From NCBI GenBank assembly GCA_024642205.1, contig JAHEBQ010000045.1, positions 1 through 35,176 on the forward strand: a DNA stretch of 35,176 nt. The letters are read 5' to 3'. The notes under the pieces were generated by a model. It was not told the DNA's origin. It worked only from the letters and a program-made list of their open reading frames with translations, and did not search any database. Shown piece after piece: positions 8,023 to 16,138 of the stretch; within the stretch, counting starts at the first letter, position 1, and every line of letters begins with the position of its first letter. The position numbers and the translations under genes are program-made. This stretch comes from Planctomycetaceae bacterium (lineage in GTDB: Bacteria > Planctomycetota > Planctomycetia > Pirellulales > Pirellulaceae).

Positions 8023-9474
8023 TTATTGATCCGCATCGCCCTCCACTTGCTCGCCCAGTGAGTCGGTCCCCTTCTCTTGCATTTTAATGGTAATTTCGTT
8101 GACGGTGTCTGGTTTGAGATCCACCCGAACGGAACGATCGTCTCCCGAGATCGGCATTTCGAAACCACTGTGCTCAACCGCGATGGATTGAGTGGAATTG
8201 GCGGGAAGGTTGATGATCACGGCCGATCCGTTTTCGTCTGTGGTACCGCTGAACGGACGAGCCAGATCCCACTCGTAACCGCCGGCCCTCGTTTTGACGA
8301 GCAGCTCTCGCTGGGAATAACCTGTCCCGAGAATCTGACTACCAGAGTCAAACCAGTACTGGTTTGGCCACATCGCAACCTTCGCGTTGGATAAAGGCTC
8401 GCCACCGGGCGACTGAACGGAAATCCTGACAGAGGTTGCTTTCTCCATTTTCAATACCGGTTCAACCACCTCACCCTTCAATTCGATCAACTGGGGCAGC
8501 GACCTCCAAGCTTTAAGGTCTGCGAGTCGATGGGGAAAAAACCTGGCCAACTGGGCTTGTTCAGGTTTCGACGGTACCCAGCCATCGCAGATGGGAATCA
8601 GTTGCAGGACTTCGTCCGACGGAAGCGATTCGAAAACAAACGATCCATCTTCTTCGATTGGCGCTTTGTCATGCCAGTTCCAACCTCGATTCTGATTGTT
8701 TACCCGACGGACGATGCCGACTGAAACATAGCCATTCTTGACGGGGCGAGTGACCGATTCATCCAACCGACCTTCGACTCGCGTTCCCAATGACAGTTTC
8801 ACATCCTTGAGCAATACCCGGCTTCGATCACCCGGTTCGATTTTGATGGACTCGCTGAACAAGGGTGGCTGGCCGTCGACAAATTGACAAACACGCAACG
8901 TCGTTTCGGTTTTGGCGAACATCGGAGACACGAGCATACCGTTATTGGCCAGCTTCCAGTCGGCTCGCGAGCCGCTGATCACGGCGTAAAGGTCGTCCTT
9001 GATTTTTTGACCCGTTGCGGCATTGATTGCGGTGACGGCAATTCGATACCCACGTTCCAGTTTGATTTCTGCCGGGTCGTCATCGACAGATCGGTCTTGT
9101 CGAAAATCGACGAAGTCGGGATGTTCGACGGACCAGGTCATTTGACCGGTTTCCAGTTTCTCCGTCACGTATTTCGGGTACGGCATCTCAACGATGCCCT
9201 GGGCATTGGTTTTCAGCTTGGGAAGTGGCCCGTGCTCCTCCGGGCTCCACGACCAGTGACTGCCCGGTTCAATTCTGGTTCGCATCCCCGTGCAATAGAC
9301 AGTGGCGTCTTCGACAGGATTTCCGTCCGGGTCGAGGATCAGGACATTGCATTTCAGCATCTCGACTGGGGGTCGCATGTCCTGCGCTTCGAGCGATGAA
9401 ACGCAAGTTGCAATTGCCAGCGAGGCCAGCAACCGGATGAACCTGCGATGAATTGGTCGGTTCGAGTTTAACAT
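8023..9474 (-). CDS. Secreted protein with carboxypeptidase-regulatory-like domains
   Basis: 483 residues. A signal peptide (about 1-31: MLNSNRPIHRRFIRLLASLA and on, cleavage near LEA-Q) is followed by repeated beta-sandwich-like segments. They contain the LDPDGNPVEDATVY and SPGGEPLSNAKVAMW patterns typical of carboxypeptidase regulatory-like (transthyretin-fold) domains, at about residues 45-100, 150-200, 230-290 and 350-430. There are no catalytic residues. The ATG directly abuts the TAA of the upstream WD40 gene (TAA at 9477-9475, ATG at 9474-9472), so the two are probably translationally coupled. It is likely a periplasmic or surface partner protein. The fold assignment is moderately sure and the function is unknown. 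Confidence 0.72.
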   Translation of the reverse strand: MLNSNRPIHRRFIRLLASLAIATCVSSLEAQDMRPPVEMLKCNVLILDPDGNPVEDATVYCTGMRTRIEPGSHWSWSPEEHGPLPKLKTNAQGIVEMPYPKYVTEKLETGQMTWSVEHPDFVDFRQDRSVDDDPAEIKLERGYRIAVTAINAATGQKIKDDLYAVISGSRADWKLANNGMLVSPMFAKTETTLRVCQFVDGQPPLFSESIKIEPGDRSRVLLKDVKLSLGTRVEGRLDESVTRPVKNGYVSVGIVRRVNNQNRGWNWHDKAPIEEDGSFVFESLPSDEVLQLIPICDGWVPSKPEQAQLARFFPHRLADLKAWRSLPQLIELKGEVVEPVLKMEKATSVRISVQSPGGEPLSNAKVAMWPNQYWFDSGSQILGTGYSQRELLVKTRAGGYEWDLARPFSGTTDENGSAVIINLPANSTQSIAVEHSGFEMPISGDDRSVRVDLKPDTVNEITIKMQEKGTDSLGEQVEGDADQ

Positions 9475-11940
9475 TTATTCACTGCCTTTCATTTCGACCC
9501 GTTCCAGGAATCGCTTGCGGTGTTTGCTGGCGAGAAAAATCGTTTTCTTGACCGATCCGCTGGGGCAAGTCTCGATCAAGTGATCCATCAACTCACCCGC
9601 TTCGGGCAGATCGATTTCTGCCAGCCACATAGCGACCCGGTTGACTCGATAATTCAACTCGGCCAGTTGCGTTTCATCGGGATCGCCCCATTGGTCAAAC
9701 ACCGCATCGGTGGCCGCTTGAATCGCCGGAATCGCCTGCTGCGGATGATTGGCCAAGGCCTGGTGCGCGACGAAGGCGGCTTGCGGAGCACCATCGACGA
9801 GGTCGTCCACCAGTTTCTTCACCTCGAGAGCGCCATCGACGGTTATGTTCAAATCCCACAAATAGCAAACGCCATCCTCGCCGCCGGTCAACAGAGTCCG
9901 GTCGTCCGCCCCGAAATCGACGTTGTAAATGTAACTCGTGTGTTTGGCAAGATCCCAAACGACTTCGCCCGTATGGACATCGTAAACGGTGCAGCCGCCA
10001 TCCATCCGGCCAACGGCCAACCACAATCCATTTCGCGAATATTGAAAACTCCCATAGACAGCTCTGGACTCGATTTTGAAATCCAGCGTCGGCTGTTCCA
10101 GCTCCAGGTCCCAGGTCCGAACCCTCCCGCCGAGGCTGAGAGTCGCCAGTGATTTTCCATCGGGCGCAAACAGGACTCCATACATGCGAGGATCATCGTT
10201 ACCCGGGATTTCAACCGCCGTCTGTTTGATGACTTTTCCGGATTCACAGTCCCAGAGTCGGACCTGTTTATCCCATCCGGCGGAAACCAACTGCTGTCCA
10301 TCGGGACTGAGACTCAATCCATAAACATTGCCATGCCGGGTTTGGGCAATCTGTTCGTCGGTTGACAAATCGAAAACATAACAAGCCGATTGGCGAAACA
10401 CGCAAGCCGCCAAGCGGTTGGCATCCCGTGAAAAACTCAGCCCTTCAACGGACGAGTGGACATCATTCCCTTTGGGCCATTCCCAATGGTGCTTGATCGC
10501 GCCCGATGCCAAATCCCACACATAGACGTGGACATCGTTCTGGCTCGAACCTCCGCCAGCCAATCGCCGGGAGTCCTGCGAATAGATGACCTGTGAGAAA
10601 GAAACCCCCTCGACTGCAAGCGTTCTGGTTTTCTTGCCAGTGAGCGGGTCGACGATATGGATTTTCCCGCTGTCGTCGCAGAACAGCATCGTCTTTCCAT
10701 CAGGCGCCATCGAACAAACACCCGATGCGCGATGCGAGTTTTCGATTCGAATCTGTTCACGTTTTTCGATATCCCAACGGCGGACCACACTATCCCATCC
10801 GCAGGAATACATCTCCCTGCCATTGGCCGTGAATTGCAAGAACCATGGTTTCCAGCTGTGCCCGGTCAGGGCACCGACGGAATCGCCCGATCCTGGATCC
10901 AGCAGTTGAATTCGATGATCTTCACCGATTGCCGTGCCGACCGCGATCAAGTCGCCCTCGGGGGAGAAGCTGATATCGGTCGTGTAGCGTTCGTCCTGGC
11001 CGGGGACAGAGAAGATATTCTCCCAGACCTGTTGGCCTGTCTCAAGGTCATACATCCGCGCGGCGATGTCGCGCTGCGTCGTTGCAACATGCTTGCCGTC
11101 GGGTGAAAAACCGATCCGAACAATTTTGTCATTGGTTTCGATTTCCCGCACGACCCGGCCGGTCGCGACGTCGACCACCTGCAGCGTCTTCGGTTTTTCG
11201 CTGTTGACCAGAACCAGTCGTCTCCCGTCGGGCGAAAAACGTGCGTAACTGAATTCGCCTCCGGCTGTCAGCCGATCGCGACCAATGAAACCCAATTGCC
11301 TGGACGGCTTATTGTCGATGGCAAATCTTTTGGCGCCTGACAGATCGCAAACGATTAATTGCCTGGCTCCGCCGAGGGCCAGCAACGTCTCGTCGGGAGA
11401 GACATCGATCGAGTTCACTTGCGAATCCAGTTCCACATTCAGTGTCGTGAATTCGCCGGACTGGAAGTCCCAAAAATCAACCGCGCCCAGTCTCGACGTC
11501 GTCGCCAACCGTCCCGATTTCGGCGTTCGGCAGATCCCTCGAAATCCATAAGCGGCGTTGGAGCCAAAACTTCCCGCATTGGAAGCCTTGCTCCACAAGT
11601 GTTGTCCCGTTTTGGCATCCCAAGCCATGAGCTTTGGACCATAAGTGACCACGATGCTCTCGTCAGGCGACAATGCCAGCATCGTTACCTTGGGAGGACA
11701 GAACCGGTTGGTGCCCATGCGAGCGAGCGCGTGCGGCGGCAAAGGATCGCCGAGAAAATCCGTTTTGGTCTCCGCGGATTGCGGGTCCGCCTCATCGGCC
11801 TGAGCTACCTGTGGCGGGGTGGCTGCCCCAACGGTCCTCGATGGAGCGGCCGGTAGCGCAGATAAACCAACGAAGCAAATCAATGCCAGCTTGAAGCATC
11901 GCGGAGTCCGTTGTTGGAATTGCAGATGTTGTTGAGTCAT
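9475..11940 (-). CDS. Exported WD40 repeat protein
   Basis: 821 residues from the ATG at 11940 (a TTG four codons upstream is less likely). A basic then hydrophobic N-terminus (RCFKLALICFVGLSALPAAP) looks like a signal peptide. The rest is a long series of WD40-type blades, seen as pairs of a FSPDG/LSPDG strand turn and a closing WD dipeptide: LMAWDAKTGQ, VDFWDFQSGE, VVRRWDIEKR, VYVWDLASGA, VRLWDCESGK, VRTWDLELEQ and CYLWDLNITV. There are enough blades for about two propellers. The last 110 residues are helical and unrelated. It starts 27 bp after the DUF58 stop and abuts the next gene. WD40 propellers are protein-binding scaffolds, so it could hold partners of the MoxR/VWA system. That is inference from position only. 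Confidence 0.85.
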   Translation of the reverse strand: MTQQHLQFQQRTPRCFKLALICFVGLSALPAAPSRTVGAATPPQVAQADEADPQSAETKTDFLGDPLPPHALARMGTNRFCPPKVTMLALSPDESIVVTYGPKLMAWDAKTGQHLWSKASNAGSFGSNAAYGFRGICRTPKSGRLATTSRLGAVDFWDFQSGEFTTLNVELDSQVNSIDVSPDETLLALGGARQLIVCDLSGAKRFAIDNKPSRQLGFIGRDRLTAGGEFSYARFSPDGRRLVLVNSEKPKTLQVVDVATGRVVREIETNDKIVRIGFSPDGKHVATTQRDIAARMYDLETGQQVWENIFSVPGQDERYTTDISFSPEGDLIAVGTAIGEDHRIQLLDPGSGDSVGALTGHSWKPWFLQFTANGREMYSCGWDSVVRRWDIEKREQIRIENSHRASGVCSMAPDGKTMLFCDDSGKIHIVDPLTGKKTRTLAVEGVSFSQVIYSQDSRRLAGGGSSQNDVHVYVWDLASGAIKHHWEWPKGNDVHSSVEGLSFSRDANRLAACVFRQSACYVFDLSTDEQIAQTRHGNVYGLSLSPDGQQLVSAGWDKQVRLWDCESGKVIKQTAVEIPGNDDPRMYGVLFAPDGKSLATLSLGGRVRTWDLELEQPTLDFKIESRAVYGSFQYSRNGLWLAVGRMDGGCTVYDVHTGEVVWDLAKHTSYIYNVDFGADDRTLLTGGEDGVCYLWDLNITVDGALEVKKLVDDLVDGAPQAAFVAHQALANHPQQAIPAIQAATDAVFDQWGDPDETQLAELNYRVNRVAMWLAEIDLPEAGELMDHLIETCPSGSVKKTIFLASKHRKRFLERVEMKGSE

Positions 11941-11967
11941 GCTTGCTCGCAATCAGGTCATCCGTCG

Positions 11968-12864
11968 TTATTTGCGCTTTGGCGCCCGCTCAAGCAGAAA
12001 CTTGGCCAAGACGTCTCCGTAGTGTTGATCGAGGCTCAATCGCTGATAATCAACGGCCGCATCGCGCATGATGGACTTGAGATCGGTCAGGTACTGCTGA
12101 ACCGCCTTGCGATATTCGCCCGCCACGATGCTCGGGTCAGCCAATACCGGCGCTCCCCCTTCGAGATCGTTGAAACGCATCGGTCGATCAAATTCAAAAC
12201 CGATTTCGCTTTGCTCCAACAAATGAAACACGACCGCGTCATGCTTGCGGAAGCGGAGATGTTGAAAGCAGTCGCTCAGCTCTTTGGTCTCCACAAACAG
12301 GTCGGAAATCACGACCACCAATGCGCGCTGGCGGATTCGCTCGGCGGCTTCGTGCAGGGCTTGCGAAAGCCCGGTCTCGCCTTTGGCTTCCATGATTGCC
12401 AACTCGTCCAATACGACTCGGAGATGGGCCGCGTTGCGTTTCGGCGAAATCTGTTTGTCAAATTGCTTGCCGGCGCAATAGAGGCCAATGGCATCGCCTT
12501 GCTGGGCCGCCAGGTAGGCCAGCGTTCCAGCCAGTCGGCGGGCAAACTCAAGCTTCGTCTGGCCGCCGTTGGAGAAATTCATCGATCCACTGGTGTCCAC
12601 AACCAGGCACAGCCTCAGGTTGGTGTCGGCTTCAAATTCCTTGATATAGTAGCGATCGCTGCGACCATACGCTCGCCAGTCCAACCGGCGCGTGTCATCG
12701 CCGGGGACGTATTTTCGGTACTCGGCAAACTCCAGGCTCGATCCGCGATGAGGACTGCGGTGCATACCTGTGACACTTCCCAGCATCGGCATCCGCGAGT
12801 GAAATGGCAATGCCTTGAGTCGCGCGATCACTCGGGGTTCGATGAATTCGTGAATTTGTGACAT
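11968..12864 (-). CDS. DUF58 family protein
   Basis: 298 residues, the usual length. The family signature is intact: GSSLEFAEYRKYVPGDD (41-57), TRRLDWRAYGRSDRYYIKEF (58-77), then a VWA-like strand LCLVVDTSGSM with MIDAS residues D90, S92 and S94. DUF58 proteins are nearly always encoded beside MoxR AAA+ ATPases, as here, and are thought to be client adaptors or partners of them. No membrane segment is visible, so it is probably cytoplasmic. It is separated from moxR by 171 bp, most of which is REP copy B with its tail. A weak GGGAG lies about 11 nt before the ATG. Confidence 0.93.
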   Translation of the reverse strand: MSQIHEFIEPRVIARLKALPFHSRMPMLGSVTGMHRSPHRGSSLEFAEYRKYVPGDDTRRLDWRAYGRSDRYYIKEFEADTNLRLCLVVDTSGSMNFSNGGQTKLEFARRLAGTLAYLAAQQGDAIGLYCAGKQFDKQISPKRNAAHLRVVLDELAIMEAKGETGLSQALHEAAERIRQRALVVVISDLFVETKELSDCFQHLRFRKHDAVVFHLLEQSEIGFEFDRPMRFNDLEGGAPVLADPSIVAGEYRKAVQQYLTDLKSIMRDAAVDYQRLSLDQHYGDVLAKFLLERAPKRK

Positions 12865-12913
12865 GGGGTTTGAATTCTCCCGGGCGATTAATTTGGCGAC
12901 GAATTGAAGGTTT

Positions 12914-13005
12914 GTGGCATTTCACTCCGTGAAATAGTGCTCATTCGCGGAGCGAATGGCCACATTCAAATGGCCACATTCAAATGGCCACATTCAAATG
13001 GCCAT
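12914..13005 (+). repeat. REP-pair palindrome, copy B, with three-unit tail
   Basis: The core 12914-12963 has head GTGGC, hairpin ATTTCAC-TCC-GTGAAAT, linker AGTGCT, hairpin CATTCGC-GGA-GCGAATG and end GCCAC. The right stem differs from copy A by a compensating A-T to G-C pair change. The tail is three 14-bp direct repeats, ATTCAAATGGCCAC (12964-12977, 12978-12991, 12992-13005, the last ending in T). It lies inside the moxR-DUF58 intergenic space, so it is transcribed with the operon. Confidence 0.92.
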
Positions 13006-13035
13006 ACTCGTATCCGGTCCAGACATTCGCGCCTT

Positions 13036-14055
13036 TTAGGTCTCACTGCTCAATTCTTCTACCAAGCGTTTCACAATGTCGCGGCTGCGCAGTCCTTCCG
13101 ATTCGGCCGCAAACGTCGTCAGCACGCGGTGGGTCAGAACCGGCTCGGCCACCTCGAGAACATCTTCCAGGCGAACCATGTAACTGCCGTGAAGTGCCGC
13201 CCGTGCTTTGGCTCCCAGGATCAAGTATTGAACTGCACGCGGCCCCGCGCCCCATCCCACCAACGGCTTGAGCCACTCCGGAGCCTCGGCAGAGTTTGGT
13301 CGTGACCGACGCGTGAGGTCAACCGCGAATTCGTAGATGTGTTCCGGTACTGGAACCCGCCGAACCAACTCCTGAAACCGGACGACATCTTCGCCGGTCA
13401 GAATATGATCCAGTTGCGGGAGTGCGGCGCCGGTCGTACTGCGCGCGATTTGGATCTCTTCGGCGCGATCGGGATAGTCAACCTCAATCAAAAACATAAA
13501 CCGGTCCAACTGGGCTTCCGGAAGCGGATACGTGCCTTCCTGCTCAACCGGGTTCTGCGTCGCCAGTACAAAAAACGGCGGGTCCAGCGTAAACGTCTTT
13601 CCAACGACCGTGACGCGATGCTCCTGCATCGCTTCGAGCATCGCAGCCTGGGTTTTGGCCGGGGCCCGGTTGATCTCGTCCGCCAGCACGATGTTCGCAA
13701 AGACGGGGCCTTTGACAAACTCAAACTCACGACGCCCCGATGATGAATCCTGCAGGATATCGGTGCCGGTAATATCCATCGGCATCAAGTCCGGCGTAAA
13801 CTGAATTCGGGAAAATTCCAACGACAGCGTTTCGGCCAACCGGCTAATCAACAACGTCTTGGCCAGTCCCGGGACACCCATCAACAACGCGTGACCTCGC
13901 GCGAACAGGCAAATCGCCAGACGTTCGATCACATCGGATTGGCCGACAATGATCTTGGCCAGTTCGTTTTTGAGATTCCGAAAAACCTGGCCGAGTTCGT
14001 CAATTCCAGCAACGTCGTCTGCTCCCAGTGGTGCCCGCTCTTCAGTCGTCGACAT
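13036..14055 (-). CDS. MoxR-family AAA+ ATPase
   Basis: 339 residues, typical for the family. Walker A is GVPGLAKT (60-67) and Walker B VLADEINR (123-130). The MoxR-specific APAKTQAAMLEAMQE follows, with sensor 1 ATQNP (165-169) and the EGTYPLPEAQLDRF block (173-186). The C-terminal helical lid ends in SRDIVKRLVEELSSET. MoxR proteins act as chaperone-like ATPases that help assemble or activate partner proteins, usually with VWA/DUF58 proteins, which follow here. The ATG at 14055 has an AGGA five bases upstream (14061-14064). It is the first gene of the minus-strand cluster, 173 bp after the sigma-factor stop. Confidence 0.95.
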   Translation of the reverse strand: MSTTEERAPLGADDVAGIDELGQVFRNLKNELAKIIVGQSDVIERLAICLFARGHALLMGVPGLAKTLLISRLAETLSLEFSRIQFTPDLMPMDITGTDILQDSSSGRREFEFVKGPVFANIVLADEINRAPAKTQAAMLEAMQEHRVTVVGKTFTLDPPFFVLATQNPVEQEGTYPLPEAQLDRFMFLIEVDYPDRAEEIQIARSTTGAALPQLDHILTGEDVVRFQELVRRVPVPEHIYEFAVDLTRRSRPNSAEAPEWLKPLVGWGAGPRAVQYLILGAKARAALHGSYMVRLEDVLEVAEPVLTHRVLTTFAAESEGLRSRDIVKRLVEELSSET

Positions 14056-14154
14056 GCGTATCCTGTCAAAACATTTCGTTGATTGTCATATTAAAAGCAT
14101 CGGGAACGTCGAATACCCGCGATTTTCGAGACGATTCCATGAAATGCTATCTTA

Positions 14155-14184
14155 CCCCGCCATCCGGCACAAACGATGGTGGGG
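14155..14184 (-). promoter_or_regulatory. Intergenic hairpin between sigma factor and MoxR genes
   Basis: CCCCGCCATC (14155-14164) pairs with GATGGTGGGG (14175-14184) through ten positions, one of them a G-T wobble, around a 10-nt loop. No T run follows on the minus strand (TAAGATAGC comes next), so it is not a standard intrinsic terminator. It may be a leader structure or a factor-dependent stop in the 173-bp gap between the two minus-strand genes. Confidence 0.4.
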
Positions 14185-14228
14185 GCAATTCAGATAACAA
14201 GGCTCCCCGGCGATGGAGCATTTGACGG

Positions 14229-15668
14229 CTAAAAGCAGGAATCGAAAGAAAAATCCATGCGATGGGTCACTTTCCCGAGTTTTTCCAGCGCCTGTTTTTC
14301 GACCTGGCAAACGCGTTGCCGTGTCAACCCCATCACGCGACCGACCTCGGCGAGCGACCGGTCCTCGCCGTCCTCCATGCCAAACCGGAGCGAAATCACG
14401 TCGTGTTCACGCCGGGTCAACGCCTGACTCATGATCGAACGGACAAACTCGTCGCGCTCGCGGACGTGTGCAAGATCAAGTGGACTGATTTGGCGATGAT
14501 CGGGTAAGACGTCGACCAGGTTCGACGTCGACTCGGCACCGATCGCATATCCACCCACCGATTGATCAAGAGAACAGGTATCTCGCGCAACACACAAATG
14601 GCGTTCGACGTCGGCCGGCTTCATCTTCACTTCTTTTGCGATCAACGCGATTATTTGGCCGGAGTCTGGTTCTCGCAATTCAAAACTCGTGTTTCGAAGA
14701 TCACGGACGCCACGCTGGACTTTTCGGCTGACCGCGCGGAAATTTTCCGGCACCCGAATGTTCCGCTGAGAGTTCGGAAGCGCCCCGAAAATCGCCTGCT
14801 TGATCCACGGCGTTGCGTACGTCGAAAACCTGACATTGCATTGGTGATCAAATTTCGAAATCGCATGGATCAATCCTCGGTTGCCTTCCTGGATCATATC
14901 CGGCAGAGCCGGGGAGCTGCCACAAATCTGCCGGGCAACGCGAACGACCAGGCGCAGGTTGGCTTGCGTTACGTATTGGCAGAGCAATCGATACTCGGCC
15001 AGTAATTCAGAGGCCATGGCATTCTCAAACGGCGCCGATTCAAATCGCTGTGGGCGAATCCACAGGTCCTCCACGAGGCAGATCGTTTTTCGATGAAGTC
15101 GCCTGGATTCCCTGGCCGACGACGCGGAACGGATTCGTTTCGGCATTCGTTTGAGAGCCTTCAGACTCAGTCGGATTTTCGGCTCCAACTTGTTCCGCTT
15201 TTCCAATTCGCTGAGGCCCAAGTTACAGATGGCATCGATGCGCAAATGGTTCGATTCCCATTGCGACAGCAACCCGACGACGTACTGAACGACCGCTGGC
15301 TCCTTGAGAATTAGCCGTTGGAACGCTTGGCGATAACGAAAGATCTGCTGAAACAGGTGTTGCTCCTGCTCCCTTGTCAGGAGCGGCGTCTTGAGCGCAG
15401 CTTCGAGGAACAAAGCCGGTTCATGGTTGCGGACGGGTTTGGCGCTGGACCATGAACTCGAGGTCGGCGAAGACGGACATGTTCCTGACCGGTTCACACG
15501 GGTTTCAGGACACGTCGGTTGGGGAGAGTGAGTCTTGCCGGAACCGGTTGCGCAACGGGTCCTTGATTTCGGGATCGGGAACTCGCCGGGCTCCAAAGCA
15601 TGTGACAGTAGTTCGCTTTGTTGATGTCGAAAGGAACCGTTGATCGAATTGGTCCGTTGCTCAAACAT
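14229..15668 (-). CDS. RNA polymerase sigma factor, sigma-70 family (RpoD-related)
   Basis: 479 residues from the ATG at 15668, chosen because a GAGGGAC lies just upstream. A longer in-frame start at 15734 is possible but would add an odd hydrophobic stretch. Residues 1-80 are Ser/Pro-rich and probably disordered. Region 1.2 is LFLEAALKTPLLTREQEQHL (87-106). Residues 112-220 are a basic, helical non-conserved region. Region 2 is ANLRLVVRVARQI through DMIQEGNRGLIHAISKFD and FSTYATPWIKQAI (236-293). Region 3 lies near 305-375. Region 4 is LTRREHDVISLRFGMED and VMGLTRQRVCQVEKQALEKL (417-464). All promoter-contact regions are present, so it is a group 1/2-type factor rather than an ECF sigma. The long disordered N-terminus and lack of region 1.1 argue for an alternative rather than the main housekeeping factor. 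Confidence 0.88.
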   Translation of the reverse strand: MFEQRTNSINGSFRHQQSELLSHALEPGEFPIPKSRTRCATGSGKTHSPQPTCPETRVNRSGTCPSSPTSSSWSSAKPVRNHEPALFLEAALKTPLLTREQEQHLFQQIFRYRQAFQRLILKEPAVVQYVVGLLSQWESNHLRIDAICNLGLSELEKRNKLEPKIRLSLKALKRMPKRIRSASSARESRRLHRKTICLVEDLWIRPQRFESAPFENAMASELLAEYRLLCQYVTQANLRLVVRVARQICGSSPALPDMIQEGNRGLIHAISKFDHQCNVRFSTYATPWIKQAIFGALPNSQRNIRVPENFRAVSRKVQRGVRDLRNTSFELREPDSGQIIALIAKEVKMKPADVERHLCVARDTCSLDQSVGGYAIGAESTSNLVDVLPDHRQISPLDLAHVRERDEFVRSIMSQALTRREHDVISLRFGMEDGEDRSLAEVGRVMGLTRQRVCQVEKQALEKLGKVTHRMDFSFDSCF

Positions 15669-16138
15669 TCTTGTCCCTCGTCTTCCGTTGGCCCCGTGCG
15701 ATTGACTGGTTGCAACCACCATGCCAATTGCCATGAAGACTGTATTCCTGAAAGGAAAGCCCCGTTTTGGTGGCAAGATCAACTCCAGGTTCGAATCCGG
15801 TGCTTTGAGCAGCGCTGCCGGATTACCCGCGCGGGGCAGAATGCTACGGTTTGCCCTGATACGACCGCGAATTCGTCGGGGCCTTCCAAAAATCCAACCG
15901 TATGTTCGGTTTTGGCATTAAACTTGATTTACTGACGGCATTCCATTGGGAAACCAGAGTCAACGGAATCGTTGCGTCGACATTCCGTGACACCGCAGCT
16001 CTCTGGCTGCGCCGATGGACGTGAACTCACAACCTGGGAACGACAAACTCATCTTCATCGATTCGCCTGCCCCCGGTCCGCAAGTTGTTTGAACCGGCGG
16101 CCGGTACGATATCAAACAAGCCACTCCCCGAATCCAAT
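15669..16138. other. Divergent intergenic region between sigma factor and sensor kinase
   Basis: About 470 bp that must hold promoters for both divergent genes. No gene is convincing here. One strong structured element sits at 16085-16119, just before the kinase start. At 15912-15928 a TTGGCAT-TAAAC-TTGAT stretch resembles a sigma-54 -24/-12 promoter on the plus strand but lacks the GC of the -12 box, so I do not call it. No REP copy is present. Confidence 0.6.
16085..16119 (+). promoter_or_regulatory. Nested inverted repeat in the leader of the sensor kinase gene
   Basis: TTGTTTGA (16085-16092) and TCAAACAA (16112-16119) are a perfect 8-bp inverted repeat. Directly inside the left arm is a second perfect hairpin, ACCGG-CGG-CCGGT (16093-16105). 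The two stems stack into 13 bp with a 6-nt bulge (ACGATA) on the 3' side. The element ends 19 nt before the kinase ATG (16139), where it could be an operator or an mRNA leader hairpin controlling translation. Confidence 0.5.

Noticed and set aside
11911..12861. Long plus-strand open frame of 316 codons
   Set aside because: It lies opposite the DUF58 gene, whose signature motifs are intact on the minus strand; the plus frame has no recognisable features.
12914..13005. CRISPR array (repeated GGCCAC units)
   Set aside because: Units are 13-19 bp with no unique spacers of constant length and no cas genes; they are REP tails.
12904..13305. Open frame over REP copy B and the end of moxR
   Set aside because: Begins in the palindrome and continues as antisense of moxR; no start signal.
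15912..15928. Sigma-54-like promoter TTGGCAT-TAAAC-TTGAT before the sensor kinase
   Set aside because: The -24 GG is present but the -12 GC is GA, and it lies about 200 bp from the start; too weak to call.
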